Assembly: GCA_016927555.1 (NCBI GenBank)
Contig: JAFGML010000038.1
Location: 1 to 34,731 of the forward strand
From: Thermoplasmatota archaeon
GTDB taxonomy: Archaea; Thermoplasmatota; E2; DHVEG-1
DNA length: 34,731 bases
Direction: 5' to 3'
Position numbers and translations under genes: made by a program. This document shows positions 1-9,311 of the stretch, piece after piece (positions within the stretch are counted from its first letter, which is position 1; every line of letters starts with the position of its first letter). The notes under the pieces are model-generated. The model worked only from the letters and a program-made list of their open reading frames with translations. It was not told the origin of the DNA and did no database searches.

Positions 1-220
1 CTTTTCGAACTCCCACCAGGCGCTCAACTCTGTCTCATCACTGGTCACAAGAACGTTATCCTCGGGGTCTCGGAACGCGGCGTACACACGATACACACCA
101 GCGCCATACGACAAATCAGAGGCACGGATGAGTCCGTTGAAGATGGTGTCAAGCGCAAGCTGAGCCTAACCAGTGATAGTCCATACCACCAACTCAAGTT
201 CAAGATTAATCCCAAAAATC
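1..220 (-). pseudogene. Remnant or partial CDS of a surface-protein-like sequence with an in-frame TAG; runs off the left edge
   Basis: Reverse strand reads ...TSFEWIFGINLELELVVWTITG*AQLALDTIFNGLIRASDLSYGAGVYRVYAAFRDPEDNVLVTSDETELSAWWEFEK in one frame, interrupted by a single TAG and with no usable start codon upstream of it. Confidence 0.35.
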
Positions 221-242
221 CATTCAAATGACGTAATGTTAT

Positions 243-620
243 CTACACTTTCGGCGACAGAAGAGACCCGACTGCTTTCTTGATATCCTTTGCAGACGCA
301 GCACCAATCTCACCGATGAGAGCCGAAAGGAAGTTTTCCTTCACTTCATTCCAGTTCAACGTCGAGACACCAAAGTACAGTTTCTTTGCGACGTTGGATG
401 CCTTGTGGATGTGCGGCGCCCACTTCCCCGGCCGAGTGTCACAGTTATCCATGTGCAGGATGTAGGCCTTCCGCAGGCCTTTCTTCCCAATCAGGTAGAT
501 TTCAAACCGTCTGTTAAAATACTTGTACGCCGGGTCCTTGTCGTAGTACCGATACTCCAGTTCGTACTCCTTGTTGATCGGGATGATTCCTCGCTGCATA
601 GTCTCCCCTGAATTCACCAC
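243..620 (-). CDS. Hypothetical protein, about 118-125 aa, downstream of EF-2
   Basis: Intact ORF with protein-like composition (MQRGIIPINKEYELEYRYYDKDPAYKYF...). An ATG start at 599 is possible instead of 620. No family recognised. Confidence 0.65.
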   Translation of the reverse strand: MVNSGETMQRGIIPINKEYELEYRYYDKDPAYKYFNRRFEIYLIGKKGLRKAYILHMDNCDTRPGKWAPHIHKASNVAKKLYFGVSTLNWNEVKENFLSALIGEIGAASAKDIKKAVGSLLSPKV

Positions 621-661
621 TGGTTTTTAAGAATTTGGAAAAAAAACCTCCTCAGAGGTTT

Positions 662-2860
662 TTATCCCATGTAGTACTCAGGCGGGTACGGCTCTGGCTT
701 GAGGCCTTTGCGCTCACGGATCTTCTTGACCACCTGGTCTTTGAGGTTCCGCGGCAAGGGCTCAAAACCCATGTTCTCCGTGTTCCACAGCACACGCCCA
801 CCGGTCGCAGACCGAATCGCTGAGGCAAACCCAAACATCTCAGCCACAGGTGCCTTTGCTTCGATTTCCACAGAGTCCCCCGCGGTTTTCATGTCTTTGA
901 CCTCGGAGCGACGGGAGTTCAGCTCCCGGGACGCATCACCCATGATCTCCTGAGGCGTGCTGATGAACACCTTCTGCATGGGCTCAAGCAACGTAGGCTC
1001 AGAAATAGTAATCGCACCGTAAATCGCGTTGCGCGCCGCTGGGATTACCTGCGCTGGCCCCCGGTGAATCGCATCCTCATGCAGCTTCGCATCCACGAGT
1101 TTCACGAGGACTCCTTGACAAGGCTCAGAGACCGTCGGGCCGCTCTTCATGACCTCATCAAAGGCTTCCTTGATGAGATCCCGGGTCTCGAAGAGATGCT
1201 GAATCCCTTTCGTGGTATCAGTAATCATGTTCAACCCATGCGAGCCAAACACACCCTTGGCTACCTCTTTATCCATGCCGAGGTCTTGGAGGATCTTGGC
1301 GGTTTCTTTCTTGTATTTCTTCACGTTCTCAGGCAGCTCATTGTTGTAGATAGCCTTGACGATGGAGTCTGGCAACGGCTCGACTTCTATGTAAAACCGG
1401 TTATGCTTGTTTGGAGACTTGCCTTCAAATTTATACGGACTTGGTTTACCGACGGTCTCCCGGTACACCACAATAGGCTCTGAGCAGACGATATCCATCT
1501 TATGATCATGACGAATACGATACTCTGTTATCTCCAGATGTAGCTCACCCATCCCAGACATCAGGTTCTCACCGGTCTCCTGGTTGATCTGCACCTGGAT
1601 ACTGGGGTCTGCTTTGGAGATTAATCGGAGTACTTCGACGAGTCGTGGGAGATCCTTTGTGTTTTTCGCTTCGACAGCAACCGTGACGACAGGCTCTGAG
1701 ACATGCACGATACGCTCAAACGGCTCAGCCTCAGCACTATCACTCACTGTACTGCCAGCGATGGCATCACGGATACCTGTGGCAGCAACGATATTGCCGG
1801 CGCTGACGTACTCGACAGGAATCCGGTCAGGGCCCACAAGCACATTGACTTGTTGCACACGGTTCTTATTAGGCATACCGACCACGTAGACTTCCTGTCC
1901 ACGGGTAATCTTCCCTGAGAACATTCGGCCGATTGCGACCTCACCAGCATGTGGATCAAGGATGATCTTGGTAATCATGAGTGACAAAGGACCAGTGTCT
2001 TTACATTCCACCATGCTCTTGCCTACTGCCGTCTCAAGATCCCCGCGCCAAATATGAGGGATACGATAGGCTTGCGCCTCCTTTGGAGACGGCAGATGGT
2101 CAATGACCATGTCTAAGACGACCTCATGGATAGGCGAGCGTTTCGCCAGGGTTTTCTGATCATTATTTTTACAGTAATTGTACACATCTTTGAAACCAAG
2201 ATTAGAACTCTTCATATACGGGACTGAAACCGCCCAGTTGTGAAACGCAGAACCAAAGGCAACCGTCCCGTTTTCGACTTTAACATTCCATTTTCCTTTG
2301 AACTCCTCAGGGACGACTCGGTTCAGCAGTTCGTTGAACCGGGTGATGATCTTTACGAACCGCTCCTGCATCTCCTCCGGGGTGACTCGTAGTTCATTGA
2401 TGAGCCGGTCGACTTTATTGATGAAGAGGATGGGTTTGACTTTCTCACGGATCGCCTGGCGAATCACAGTCTCTGTCTGCGGCATCGCACCTTCCACAGC
2501 GCAGACAACGATGATGGCACCATCGACTGCCCGCATCGCACGGGTGACATCGCCACCAAAGTCCACATGACCCGGAGTATCAATCAGGTTGATGAGGTAT
2601 TCTTGGCCTTCAAACGTGTGCACCATGGAAGCAGCAGCAGCGTTTATGGTAATCCCTCGTGCCTGCTCCTGCTCATCGTAGTCGAGCACGAGTTGTTTAC
2701 CAGCTAGCTCCTCGCTCATCATCCCGCAGCCTGCGATCAGATTATCAGAAAAGGTTGTCTTCCCATGATCGATGTGCGCAGCAATACCAATGTTGCGGAT
2801 TCGATCAAGTTTGTTCATCAGAGTCGTTGCTTTCTCAATATTCTCTTCTTTTCGCCCCAT
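662..2860 (-). CDS. fusA: Translation elongation factor 2 (aEF-2)
   Basis: 732 aa; G1 AHIDHGKTT, RGITI, DTPGHVDF, NKVD; archaeal/eukaryal C-terminal loop DAIHRGPAQVIPAAR (diphthamide region). Confidence 0.98.
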   Translation of the reverse strand: MGRKEENIEKATTLMNKLDRIRNIGIAAHIDHGKTTFSDNLIAGCGMMSEELAGKQLVLDYDEQEQARGITINAAAASMVHTFEGQEYLINLIDTPGHVDFGGDVTRAMRAVDGAIIVVCAVEGAMPQTETVIRQAIREKVKPILFINKVDRLINELRVTPEEMQERFVKIITRFNELLNRVVPEEFKGKWNVKVENGTVAFGSAFHNWAVSVPYMKSSNLGFKDVYNYCKNNDQKTLAKRSPIHEVVLDMVIDHLPSPKEAQAYRIPHIWRGDLETAVGKSMVECKDTGPLSLMITKIILDPHAGEVAIGRMFSGKITRGQEVYVVGMPNKNRVQQVNVLVGPDRIPVEYVSAGNIVAATGIRDAIAGSTVSDSAEAEPFERIVHVSEPVVTVAVEAKNTKDLPRLVEVLRLISKADPSIQVQINQETGENLMSGMGELHLEITEYRIRHDHKMDIVCSEPIVVYRETVGKPSPYKFEGKSPNKHNRFYIEVEPLPDSIVKAIYNNELPENVKKYKKETAKILQDLGMDKEVAKGVFGSHGLNMITDTTKGIQHLFETRDLIKEAFDEVMKSGPTVSEPCQGVLVKLVDAKLHEDAIHRGPAQVIPAARNAIYGAITISEPTLLEPMQKVFISTPQEIMGDASRELNSRRSEVKDMKTAGDSVEIEAKAPVAEMFGFASAIRSATGGRVLWNTENMGFEPLPRNLKDQVVKKIRERKGLKPEPYPPEYYMG

Positions 2861-2900
2861 AGGTCATTCCTTCAAAAACCCATACATGCTTCCGGGTGGT

Positions 2901-3494
2901 TTATCGAGCGGCTTTTGCGACCCGCTCAAGATCATTTTTCTTTGCCACGGAAAACGATGCAGGGTCATTCTTGCTTGCCTTGAGTAGCTCATCAGCAAGG
3001 CAGGCTTCAATCCTCTTCTTGTTCTTATGACTCGCAGTCATAGCACCTGTGCAGATGTTCCGCAGTGCGATATCAAGCCGACGTTGCGGAGAGATATCCA
3101 CTGCTTTTGGCACCATGATCCCACCAAATCGTAGCCGAGTGGTTTCTTCTTTTGGCGCAGCGTTCTGCAACGCGTCAACAAGGATTTGAACAGGGTTGGT
3201 CTTTGTGCGTTTCTCAATGATGTCAAAAGCCATGCGCACCGCCTTGTAGGACTTGGTTTTCTGCCCGGTGTACATCTCGGTTTTCATCAGGATGTTAATC
3301 AATCGTTCGATAATGGAGAGGTTGGCTTTCCCAAACATCTTGTTGGCATAGGGAGCCCCCAGGAAAAAATCCTTGCTCTCCAGGTTGATGTACCGCTGCA
3401 GCCCTTGATCCTCGATTTTCACGGCACTCATGTCATACTTCTCAAACACAGGGAAGAATGCTGAATGGAATTGTCCTTCTTTTTTCTCACTCAT
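2901..3494 (-). CDS. rps7: 30S ribosomal protein S7 (uS7), archaeal type
   Basis: 197 aa; NPVQILVDALQNAAPKEETTRLRFGGI and SPQRRLDIALRNI; located between S12 and EF-2. Confidence 0.96.
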   Translation of the reverse strand: MSEKKEGQFHSAFFPVFEKYDMSAVKIEDQGLQRYINLESKDFFLGAPYANKMFGKANLSIIERLINILMKTEMYTGQKTKSYKAVRMAFDIIEKRTKTNPVQILVDALQNAAPKEETTRLRFGGIMVPKAVDISPQRRLDIALRNICTGAMTASHKNKKRIEACLADELLKASKNDPASFSVAKKNDLERVAKAAR

Positions 3495-3496
3495 AC

Positions 3497-3928
3497 TTAT
3501 CGTCTCATCGGCTTTTCGACTTTACCTTTCACTAATTGATTTAAGGATACGTCATTGACTTTAATTACTTTGAAGCGAACACCAGGGATGTCACCGTAAC
3601 TACGACCCATACGGCCACCGATGCCTTCCACCATGACCTCATCGTGCTCATCAATGAACCCGATCGCATGGTTCCCAGGGGCAAACGCGGTGATCTGCCT
3701 GCCGTTCTTTATGAGCTGGATTTTGACGCACTTTCGGATAGCAGAGTTCGGCTGTTTTGCCTCAACACCGACTTTCTCAATGACGATGCCTCTAGCCTGC
3801 GGAACGCCTCCGAGTGGATCTGCTTTCTCCTTGAGGTGCAGGATCCGCTTTTTGTAATGGCGGTCGTTCCACAACTGCTGTTTTCGTCCTTTTTTGAGTT
3901 TTCGTGCTGCGTTGATTCCTTTGCCCAT
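3497..3928 (-). CDS. rps12: 30S ribosomal protein S12 (uS12), archaeal type
   Basis: 143 aa; [30 protein letters not shown] and [18 protein letters not shown]. Confidence 0.97.
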   Translation of the reverse strand: MGKGINAARKLKKGRKQQLWNDRHYKKRILHLKEKADPLGGVPQARGIVIEKVGVEAKQPNSAIRKCVKIQLIKNGRQITAFAPGNHAIGFIDEHDEVMVEGIGGRMGRSYGDIPGVRFKVIKVNDVSLNQLVKGKVEKPMRR

Positions 3929-3977
3929 GGTTCACCCTAATATCTCTGTTAGAAGTGAGGCAGTATACAGCTTTTGC

Positions 3978-3992
3978 TATTTAAAGTCTCTC
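3978..3992 (-). promoter_or_regulatory. Putative TATA box for the S12-S7-EF-2 operon
   Basis: On the minus strand GACTTTAAATAGC lies about 50-60 bp upstream of the S12 ATG (3928). Confidence 0.5.
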
Positions 3993-4110
3993 TTAGGAAA
4001 GGAAGGGCTGGCTCCTGTGTCTCTACTGGAGGAAGAAACCAATTTTTATCGTAATTTTTAAATAATATATAGGTTGATATACTACTAAAGAGTATTTAAA
4101 AATTAATATA

Positions 4111-4132
4111 GGGGAAGACGATTCACTTCTCC
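4111..4132 (+). other. Small leader hairpin upstream of the C25 peptidase gene
   Basis: GGGGAAG (4111-4117), 8 nt loop, CTTCTCC (4126-4132): 7 pairs including one G-U, just upstream of the ATG at 4149. Confidence 0.35.
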
Positions 4133-4148
4133 ATTAGGGGATAGTCAT

Positions 4149-5996
4149 ATGAAGAACAGTATCAAGAACATAGGAATAGGCGTCATGCTAGCGATTTTTC
4201 TCTTTCTGAGCAGCTCAACAGGGTTTGCCTACAGAGATGTACCACAGAATTCTACCATCGCATCAACGGTGATCTTCTCTTCACCCATGGTTACCCAAGG
4301 TGCAGCATTCTGTGAGATTAGTATCCCTGAAGCAACCGGTGTGCTGCAACAGGAAGGCTACCCTCAGTTGCCCGTGTATACGACAACCTTTGAATTCCCC
4401 TTGGGGACCATACTATATTCTGTCGACATCATGCCGACAGAGATACAGACCATGTCACTGAAGCAGCCGGTCCAACCAGTGCCAGTCAAACACTACGACG
4501 AGGATCGCATCGTCCTACGAGACGGTGACTGTGACGCAGACGTGTACCACCGCAACGAAGTCTATCCTTCTGAGTGGAGTACGCTTACCACAGGTGCCGG
4601 GTTGAACACAGCAAACCAACGCACCTTCTTTGTCAACTGTCATCTCATCCCGGTGCGCTATCAGCCAGCTGCTCAGCTGCTTGAGTACTGCTCTTCGTTC
4701 ACGGTGACAATCCGCTACGAAGAACCAGTCCCACAACCAGTGAATGCTGAAGACCACGCACTGGTGATCCTGTCACCTGCGGAGTTCGTGGAACAGCTCC
4801 AACCACTCGTTGACCATAAGACCGCAATGGGACTGTCAACCGTGCTTGTCACCCTCGATGAGGTGTACAGCACGTCTTCAGGTCGTGATCAGGCAGAGAA
4901 AATCAAGTACTTCATCAAAGAAGCTGTGGAGAACTGGAACACCCAGTATGTCCTACTGGTAGGAGACATGAAGAAACTGCCGATCCGCGTAACGTATGCC
5001 TCCTGGTGGGAGCCAAACCTCCTGTCTGATTTGTACTACGGTGACCTCTACAACGCCCAGGGGCAGTTCTGCAGCTGGGATGACAATGCGAACAACCGTT
5101 TCGGTGAGATTAACCATGATGGAGAAGACCTTGATGGCGTCGACCTGTACGCTGATGTGCACATCGGCAGACTTGCCTGTCGGGACGCCACAGAAGTGAC
5201 GACAGTCGTCGACAAGATCATCACGTACGAGGAGGAGACCTTCAACCAAGTCTGGTTTCAACGGATTCTGCTTGCTGGGGGAGACACCTTTCCCCTCAGC
5301 TATGGTGCACCACTGTTTGTGTACGAAGGCGAGATCACGAACACCAAGGTTGGTCAGACCCTGCCTGAGTTCGAGCAGACCTACCTGTGGACCTCCAAGC
5401 ACACCCTGCATGCATCCAGTTTCAACCGGGAGATCAACACGGGTGTCGGGTTTGTCAGCTACGCCGGCCATGGCTTTGAGCACGGCTGGGGAACCTACCG
5501 GCCAAATGCGATATCACGCACGCCGATCCTCTACTACACACCCTGGGTGTACCAACTGAAGAACGCTGAGAAGCTCCCGGTGATCTTCTTTGATGCCTGT
5601 TTAACATCAAAACTGGACTTCAACTTCACGGACTTATACGACTACTACCCACGGGTGGCCAACCTGCTTGCCCGCGTCTTTGGTCTCTCAACAGATCCCT
5701 CTGAGTTCTACACCTGCTTCGCCTGGAGTTTCCTGGCACAGCAGGGTGGTGGTGCGATTGCGACCATAGGGTCAACTCGGACGGCGTACACCTGGGTGGA
5801 TGCCAACGGCGTCTATGGTGGTGCAGGGTACCTGGACGTGCACTTCTTTGACTCCTATGAGGATGGTGTCACCGTCGGGGAGATGCTGACCGGGGCGCAG
5901 AATGCGTACATCACCAATGTCGGTGCTGACTACTTCACCATTGAAGAGTTCATTCTCCTCGGCGATCCCAGCCTGCGGGTCGGAGGCTACCCATAG
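4149..5996 (+). CDS. Secreted peptidase C25 (gingipain-like) family protein
   Basis: 615 aa; N-terminal signal sequence MKNSIKNIGIGVMLAIFLFLSSSTGFA; ALVILSPAEFVEQLQPLVDHKTAMGLSTVLVTLDEVY; catalytic-type motifs FVSYAGHGFEHGW (His) and VIFFDACLTSKLDF (Cys); ...EEFILLGDPSLRVGG. Confidence 0.9.
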   Translation: MKNSIKNIGIGVMLAIFLFLSSSTGFAYRDVPQNSTIASTVIFSSPMVTQGAAFCEISIPEATGVLQQEGYPQLPVYTTTFEFPLGTILYSVDIMPTEIQTMSLKQPVQPVPVKHYDEDRIVLRDGDCDADVYHRNEVYPSEWSTLTTGAGLNTANQRTFFVNCHLIPVRYQPAAQLLEYCSSFTVTIRYEEPVPQPVNAEDHALVILSPAEFVEQLQPLVDHKTAMGLSTVLVTLDEVYSTSSGRDQAEKIKYFIKEAVENWNTQYVLLVGDMKKLPIRVTYASWWEPNLLSDLYYGDLYNAQGQFCSWDDNANNRFGEINHDGEDLDGVDLYADVHIGRLACRDATEVTTVVDKIITYEEETFNQVWFQRILLAGGDTFPLSYGAPLFVYEGEITNTKVGQTLPEFEQTYLWTSKHTLHASSFNREINTGVGFVSYAGHGFEHGWGTYRPNAISRTPILYYTPWVYQLKNAEKLPVIFFDACLTSKLDFNFTDLYDYYPRVANLLARVFGLSTDPSEFYTCFAWSFLAQQGGGAIATIGSTRTAYTWVDANGVYGGAGYLDVHFFDSYEDGVTVGEMLTGAQNAYITNVGADYFTIEEFILLGDPSLRVGGYP

Positions 5997-6061
5997 TTAT
6001 TCGAGTAAAAAGAATACTCAGTCCTAGTGGCATCCTGAATCGAAAACCGTCCTGACTATTA

Positions 6062-6090
6062 CTCCTGTTTTCTCAATGACTCTACAGGAG
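6062..6090 (+). terminator. Inverted repeat 3' of the C25 gene, possible 3'-end hairpin
   Basis: CTCCTGT (6062-6068) / ACAGGAG (6084-6090), perfect 7 bp with a 15 nt loop, about 65 nt after the C25 stop. Confidence 0.3.
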
Positions 6091-6136
6091 GGGAAATTCG
6101 AGAGAAAAGTATTTATTTTACGACTTTATTTGGAAT

Positions 6137-6227
6137 TGGGGGACAAAGTCCGAATTGGGGAGGTTGCTTTAGGTATCTGCTTTCCACTAAAGGCACATTC
6201 CTCCTATCCAATGCATCCCGTCCCCCA
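6137..6227 (+). ncRNA. Candidate structured ncRNA (long imperfect hairpin) with its own TATA-like element
   Basis: Nested complementary segments: TGGGGGAC/GTCCCCCA (6137-6144/6220-6227), ATTGG/CCAAT (6154-6158/6208-6212), GGAGG/CCTCC (6159-6163/6200-6204), TGCTTTAG/CTAAAGGCA (6165-6172/6187-6195, one bulge). TATA-like TATTTATTTTA at 6110-6120 is about 25 bp upstream. A pyrimidine-rich tract follows. Confidence 0.45.
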
Positions 6228-6353
6228 CCTTTCTTCTTCTGTATTCTTCTGAAAAGGATGGAGGGTTCTTAAGGCTGACAAAGCCCCTTCTACCTAAAAG
6301 TAAGTAAAAAACAAAAAAAGAGTGGAGGTTGTAGGAGTACAACCGTTCCGCAC

Positions 6354-6653
6354 TTAATCAAAGAGCGCGCTGAGTCCAGCTGCTGCTTCTTCTTGAGACA
6401 CTTCTTCTTTCTTCTCTTCTTTCTTCTTCTCTTTCTTCTCAGCAGGCGCTGCGGCGGCAGGCGCTGCAGCTGGCATGGCGGTGGCGTTCTTTATCGCCTC
6501 ATCAATGTTGACGCCATCAAGCGAAGCAACCAGTGCCTTGACTCGTGCGTCATCAGCCTTTACTCCAGCGGCAGTCAGAACTTTCTTAACATTGTCTTCG
6601 GTAACCTTTTGGCCTGCGGAATGCAGAAGCATTGCGCTGTATACATACTCCAT
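6354..6653 (-). CDS. rpl12: 50S ribosomal protein L12/P1 (stalk)
   Basis: [45 protein letters not shown]...[23 protein letters not shown]...GLSALFD. ATG at 6653 preferred over the upstream start at 6692. Confidence 0.96.
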   Translation of the reverse strand: MEYVYSAMLLHSAGQKVTEDNVKKVLTAAGVKADDARVKALVASLDGVNIDEAIKNATAMPAAAPAAAAPAEKKEKKKEEKKEEVSQEEAAAGLSALFD

Positions 6654-6672
6654 AGCTTTGTTCCTCCTTTGG

Positions 6673-7551
6673 TTATGATGCGGGTTTGTCACCCTCGGGA
6701 CTCACAGGTTTGACCTGTGACTTCACAGACAGCATCGACGCATGCGCCTTGGCAAGGAGCGACGACATAGTCTCCTTGGTGTAGATGTTTCTCTCAAGTG
6801 CAAGGGTGTATGCGCTCCGATACGCTTTGGTCAACAGAGGATGAATCGTCTGAGACGTCGTCCATCCAGCCTCCATTGCAAGGCCTAGTGTACTAAGGGA
6901 TGCTGTGCGTAACTGGCCCATGAACCGGTCCATGTCGATATCCAGGACATCCGGTCGATAGATACAACCATTCTCAAAGATAGCGTGAACGTGCAAACCG
7001 AGTTCGATCGGGAAGATCTCCAGACGAGCGAGCATCTGCGCGGTCTCCTTAGGGATCTTCTGACCGGCCTGCACCAGGAGTTTATCGTTTTTAATGATGA
7101 CTTTTCCTTCAGAGATAGCTGCTGGGATCCCTGCCTTCTGCAGCTCCCCGACAATAGGACCTGGTTTAAACGGGGTGTCCCCCGCAGTGACCATGATGTC
7201 ATGGGATGCGGTCTCGCCTCCCTTCGCAGGTGCATTGGACCGAGATGCCTTAATCTCCTTGAACAACGCAAACGGGTTGACATCTGTTGCAATAATCGCC
7301 GCCTGACCAGTGACTTCTTTTTTCAGCTCACTGATTCCCTTGACCTGCTTTTCTGCTTCGTCTAACGCCCGCAGAATCAAGGTGTTCTTCGAGGAGCGAA
7401 TCTGCGCTTTCGCACGCATGCGTCCACGCATCGTCTGCAGCTGAGGACCAGGGATGCCTCCTACGTCAATAATCCCGACAATCTTATGACTGGTGATCAG
7501 AGACGCAAGCTCTGCAACCTCCCCGTGTTTCCACTGCGCAACATGTGCCAT
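6673..7551 (-). CDS. rplP0: 50S ribosomal protein L10/P0 (uL10), archaeal type
   Basis: 292 aa; [65 protein letters not shown]; followed directly by L12. Confidence 0.95.
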   Translation of the reverse strand: MAHVAQWKHGEVAELASLITSHKIVGIIDVGGIPGPQLQTMRGRMRAKAQIRSSKNTLILRALDEAEKQVKGISELKKEVTGQAAIIATDVNPFALFKEIKASRSNAPAKGGETASHDIMVTAGDTPFKPGPIVGELQKAGIPAAISEGKVIIKNDKLLVQAGQKIPKETAQMLARLEIFPIELGLHVHAIFENGCIYRPDVLDIDMDRFMGQLRTASLSTLGLAMEAGWTTSQTIHPLLTKAYRSAYTLALERNIYTKETMSSLLAKAHASMLSVKSQVKPVSPEGDKPAS

Positions 7552-7564
7552 GTGTCTGTCACCT

Positions 7565-8209
7565 TTAGTGTAATCGTGTTGGCGGCCCCATGGTTGTCTT
7601 CACATACACAGAGCCGATGTTTAACTTCCCGCGTTCCAGCTTGCCTTCCACCCGCTTCAAGATCGCATCAATGTTCTCTGCGATGTGCTGAGACTCCATC
7701 TCTTCTCGTCCCACCGTCGTCTGAATCGTCTTTGAGGTTTTCGATCGGACTTTCACGGTTTTCCGCAGGTTCTTCGCAATACCGGAAATATCAATCGTCG
7801 GAGGCACCGGTTTGGGCATTTTCCCCCGAGGACCAAGGATGATACCCAGGGTTTTCCCAATCGTCGGCATCAGGGGTGCTTCCGCGATGAAGAAATCATA
7901 CATATCTGCCATTTTCTTAAACTTCTTCTTATCTTTTGCTAGTTCTTCAATCTCTTCAGGTTTAATGATGAGATCGACATGACCTTTTGATTTTAAGGCA
8001 AGCTCCCCGCTGGCAAACAGCGCCAGTTTTGCCTCTGTGCCTCTGCCATGGGGAAGCATGACTTCATCGTCAATGCGGTTCTTTGCCTCATTCATATCAA
8101 TGTTTTTTAAATTAATGATGACGTCTACGGATTGTTTGAATTTCCGCTCCAGTTTCTTGGATTCCTCCAGTGCTTTCTGGACAACGTCCACGGTTTTATT
8201 CTCTGCCAT
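7565..8209 (-). CDS. rpl1: 50S ribosomal protein L1 (uL1)
   Basis: 214 aa; RNIDMN-type N-terminus (KNIDMNEAKNRIDDEVMLPHGRG), MPTIGKTLGIILGPRGKMPKPVPP. Confidence 0.96.
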   Translation of the reverse strand: MAENKTVDVVQKALEESKKLERKFKQSVDVIINLKNIDMNEAKNRIDDEVMLPHGRGTEAKLALFASGELALKSKGHVDLIIKPEEIEELAKDKKKFKKMADMYDFFIAEAPLMPTIGKTLGIILGPRGKMPKPVPPTIDISGIAKNLRKTVKVRSKTSKTIQTTVGREEMESQHIAENIDAILKRVEGKLERGKLNIGSVYVKTTMGPPTRLH

Positions 8210-8279
8210 ATTCCATCATCGAGTACTATGATTTTCTGCTACTCCTTATGGTAACGTAGTTCTCGGGAATAATAATCTT

Positions 8280-8291
8280 GTTTATAAAAGT
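8280..8291 (-). promoter_or_regulatory. Putative TATA box for the L1-L10-L12 operon
   Basis: Minus strand AACTTTTATAAACA about 75 bp upstream of the L1 ATG. Confidence 0.5.
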
Positions 8292-8311
8292 TTGTGTCAG
8301 GTACCCTGTGG

Positions 8312-9271
8312 TTATTCTGCAATAATCCGCTCAAGAATGAGCGCAAACACATCCTCAGGGTCATGGAGCTTCCGAAGCTCCTTTTTTACGATAATCGGGA
8401 TGCCCTCCATGTTCTTCTTGGCGACATCCTTATCAGTGAACACGACAGCATGCCGCTCAATGATCCGTGAGAGATCATGCATGAAATGCGCTTTCTCCTT
8501 CAATTTCTTATTATACTCTTGAACACAGGTCAACAAGATTTTCTCTTTTTCCTTACTTAAGGCTTCAAACGGACATCGGTCCATTTGAATCACATTGTAC
8601 CCAACGTTTCGTAAGAACGACAGCACCTCCCGTTGGAACTGCTTCAAATGCTCCTGCTGATGGTGGAATGGCGACACCTGCGCAGCATCCCCTAGAACCG
8701 GTTTAAATAAATCAATGGGTGTAGTGACTGGTTGTTCAAACAGCTCTTCAATGCGATCAGCGATATCAATCCGAGCACTCATTCCTTCTTCATACATCCG
8801 GACGGTGCGACGAGACACGCGGACATGACGCGCAAAGGTCCCCAAGGAGATGTTCTTCTCCTGACGTAACTGCCGTATCTTCACCTGGTCGAGGTACACA
8901 TACAGCCCCCCTGGGGCAGCGTAGGCCCGCACCGGGAGTTGCTCGAGGGCATGACTCTTCAATGTTGCAGGAGTCACGGTTTGAATACCGAAGCGGAAGT
9001 ACGCGACGTCATCCTCAAGCAGGTTGATGCCGTTCTTCTCCCCGACAAGCAGGGGAGTTGCCTTCAGAAGATGCGCCAACGTCTGGAGCTCCTGAGCCAC
9101 CTTCTCTGTTATACTATCAATGTTGACTAAGACTTTGATGATCAGCAGGGTGTCATCTCGTCGTGCCACTAAATCAAAACCAGGGAGATGAATCACGTAC
9201 GGGTTAGACACAGAGAACCCTGCTCTGCGTAAAATATCCCGCACAGTTGCCAGTAACTCCGTCCGATTCAT
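8312..9271 (-). CDS. Archaeal HTH-type transcriptional regulator (COG1395-like)
   Basis: 319 aa; N-terminal nuclease-like fold segment LPGFDLVARRDDTLLIIKVLVNIDSI and cro/C1-type HTH QVKIRQLRQEKNISLGTFARHVRVSRRTVRMYEEG. Confidence 0.85.
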   Translation of the reverse strand: MNRTELLATVRDILRRAGFSVSNPYVIHLPGFDLVARRDDTLLIIKVLVNIDSITEKVAQELQTLAHLLKATPLLVGEKNGINLLEDDVAYFRFGIQTVTPATLKSHALEQLPVRAYAAPGGLYVYLDQVKIRQLRQEKNISLGTFARHVRVSRRTVRMYEEGMSARIDIADRIEELFEQPVTTPIDLFKPVLGDAAQVSPFHHQQEHLKQFQREVLSFLRNVGYNVIQMDRCPFEALSKEKEKILLTCVQEYNKKLKEKAHFMHDLSRIIERHAVVFTDKDVAKKNMEGIPIIVKKELRKLHDPEDVFALILERIIAE

Positions 9272-9311
9272 AGGAAATGAAGCTTAAAGTACGACCTCTT
9301 TAATAACGTTT

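Noticed and set aside
1064-1483. Plus-strand 139 aa ORF and other ORFs antisense to EF-2, S7 and S12
   Set aside because: Antisense to highly conserved genes, with no independent coding support.
6137-6227. Considered whether the 6137-6227 hairpin is a tRNA, because GGGGGAC/GTCCCCC resembles an acceptor stem
   Set aside because: No GGTTCRA-type T arm, no recognisable anticodon arm, and the pairing continues as one long hairpin.
8210-8290. L1 autoregulatory binding site in the L1 operon leader (…GTACTCGATGATGG… on minus)
   Set aside because: L1 translational autoregulation is known in methanogens, but I could not match a convincing L1-binding structure by eye.
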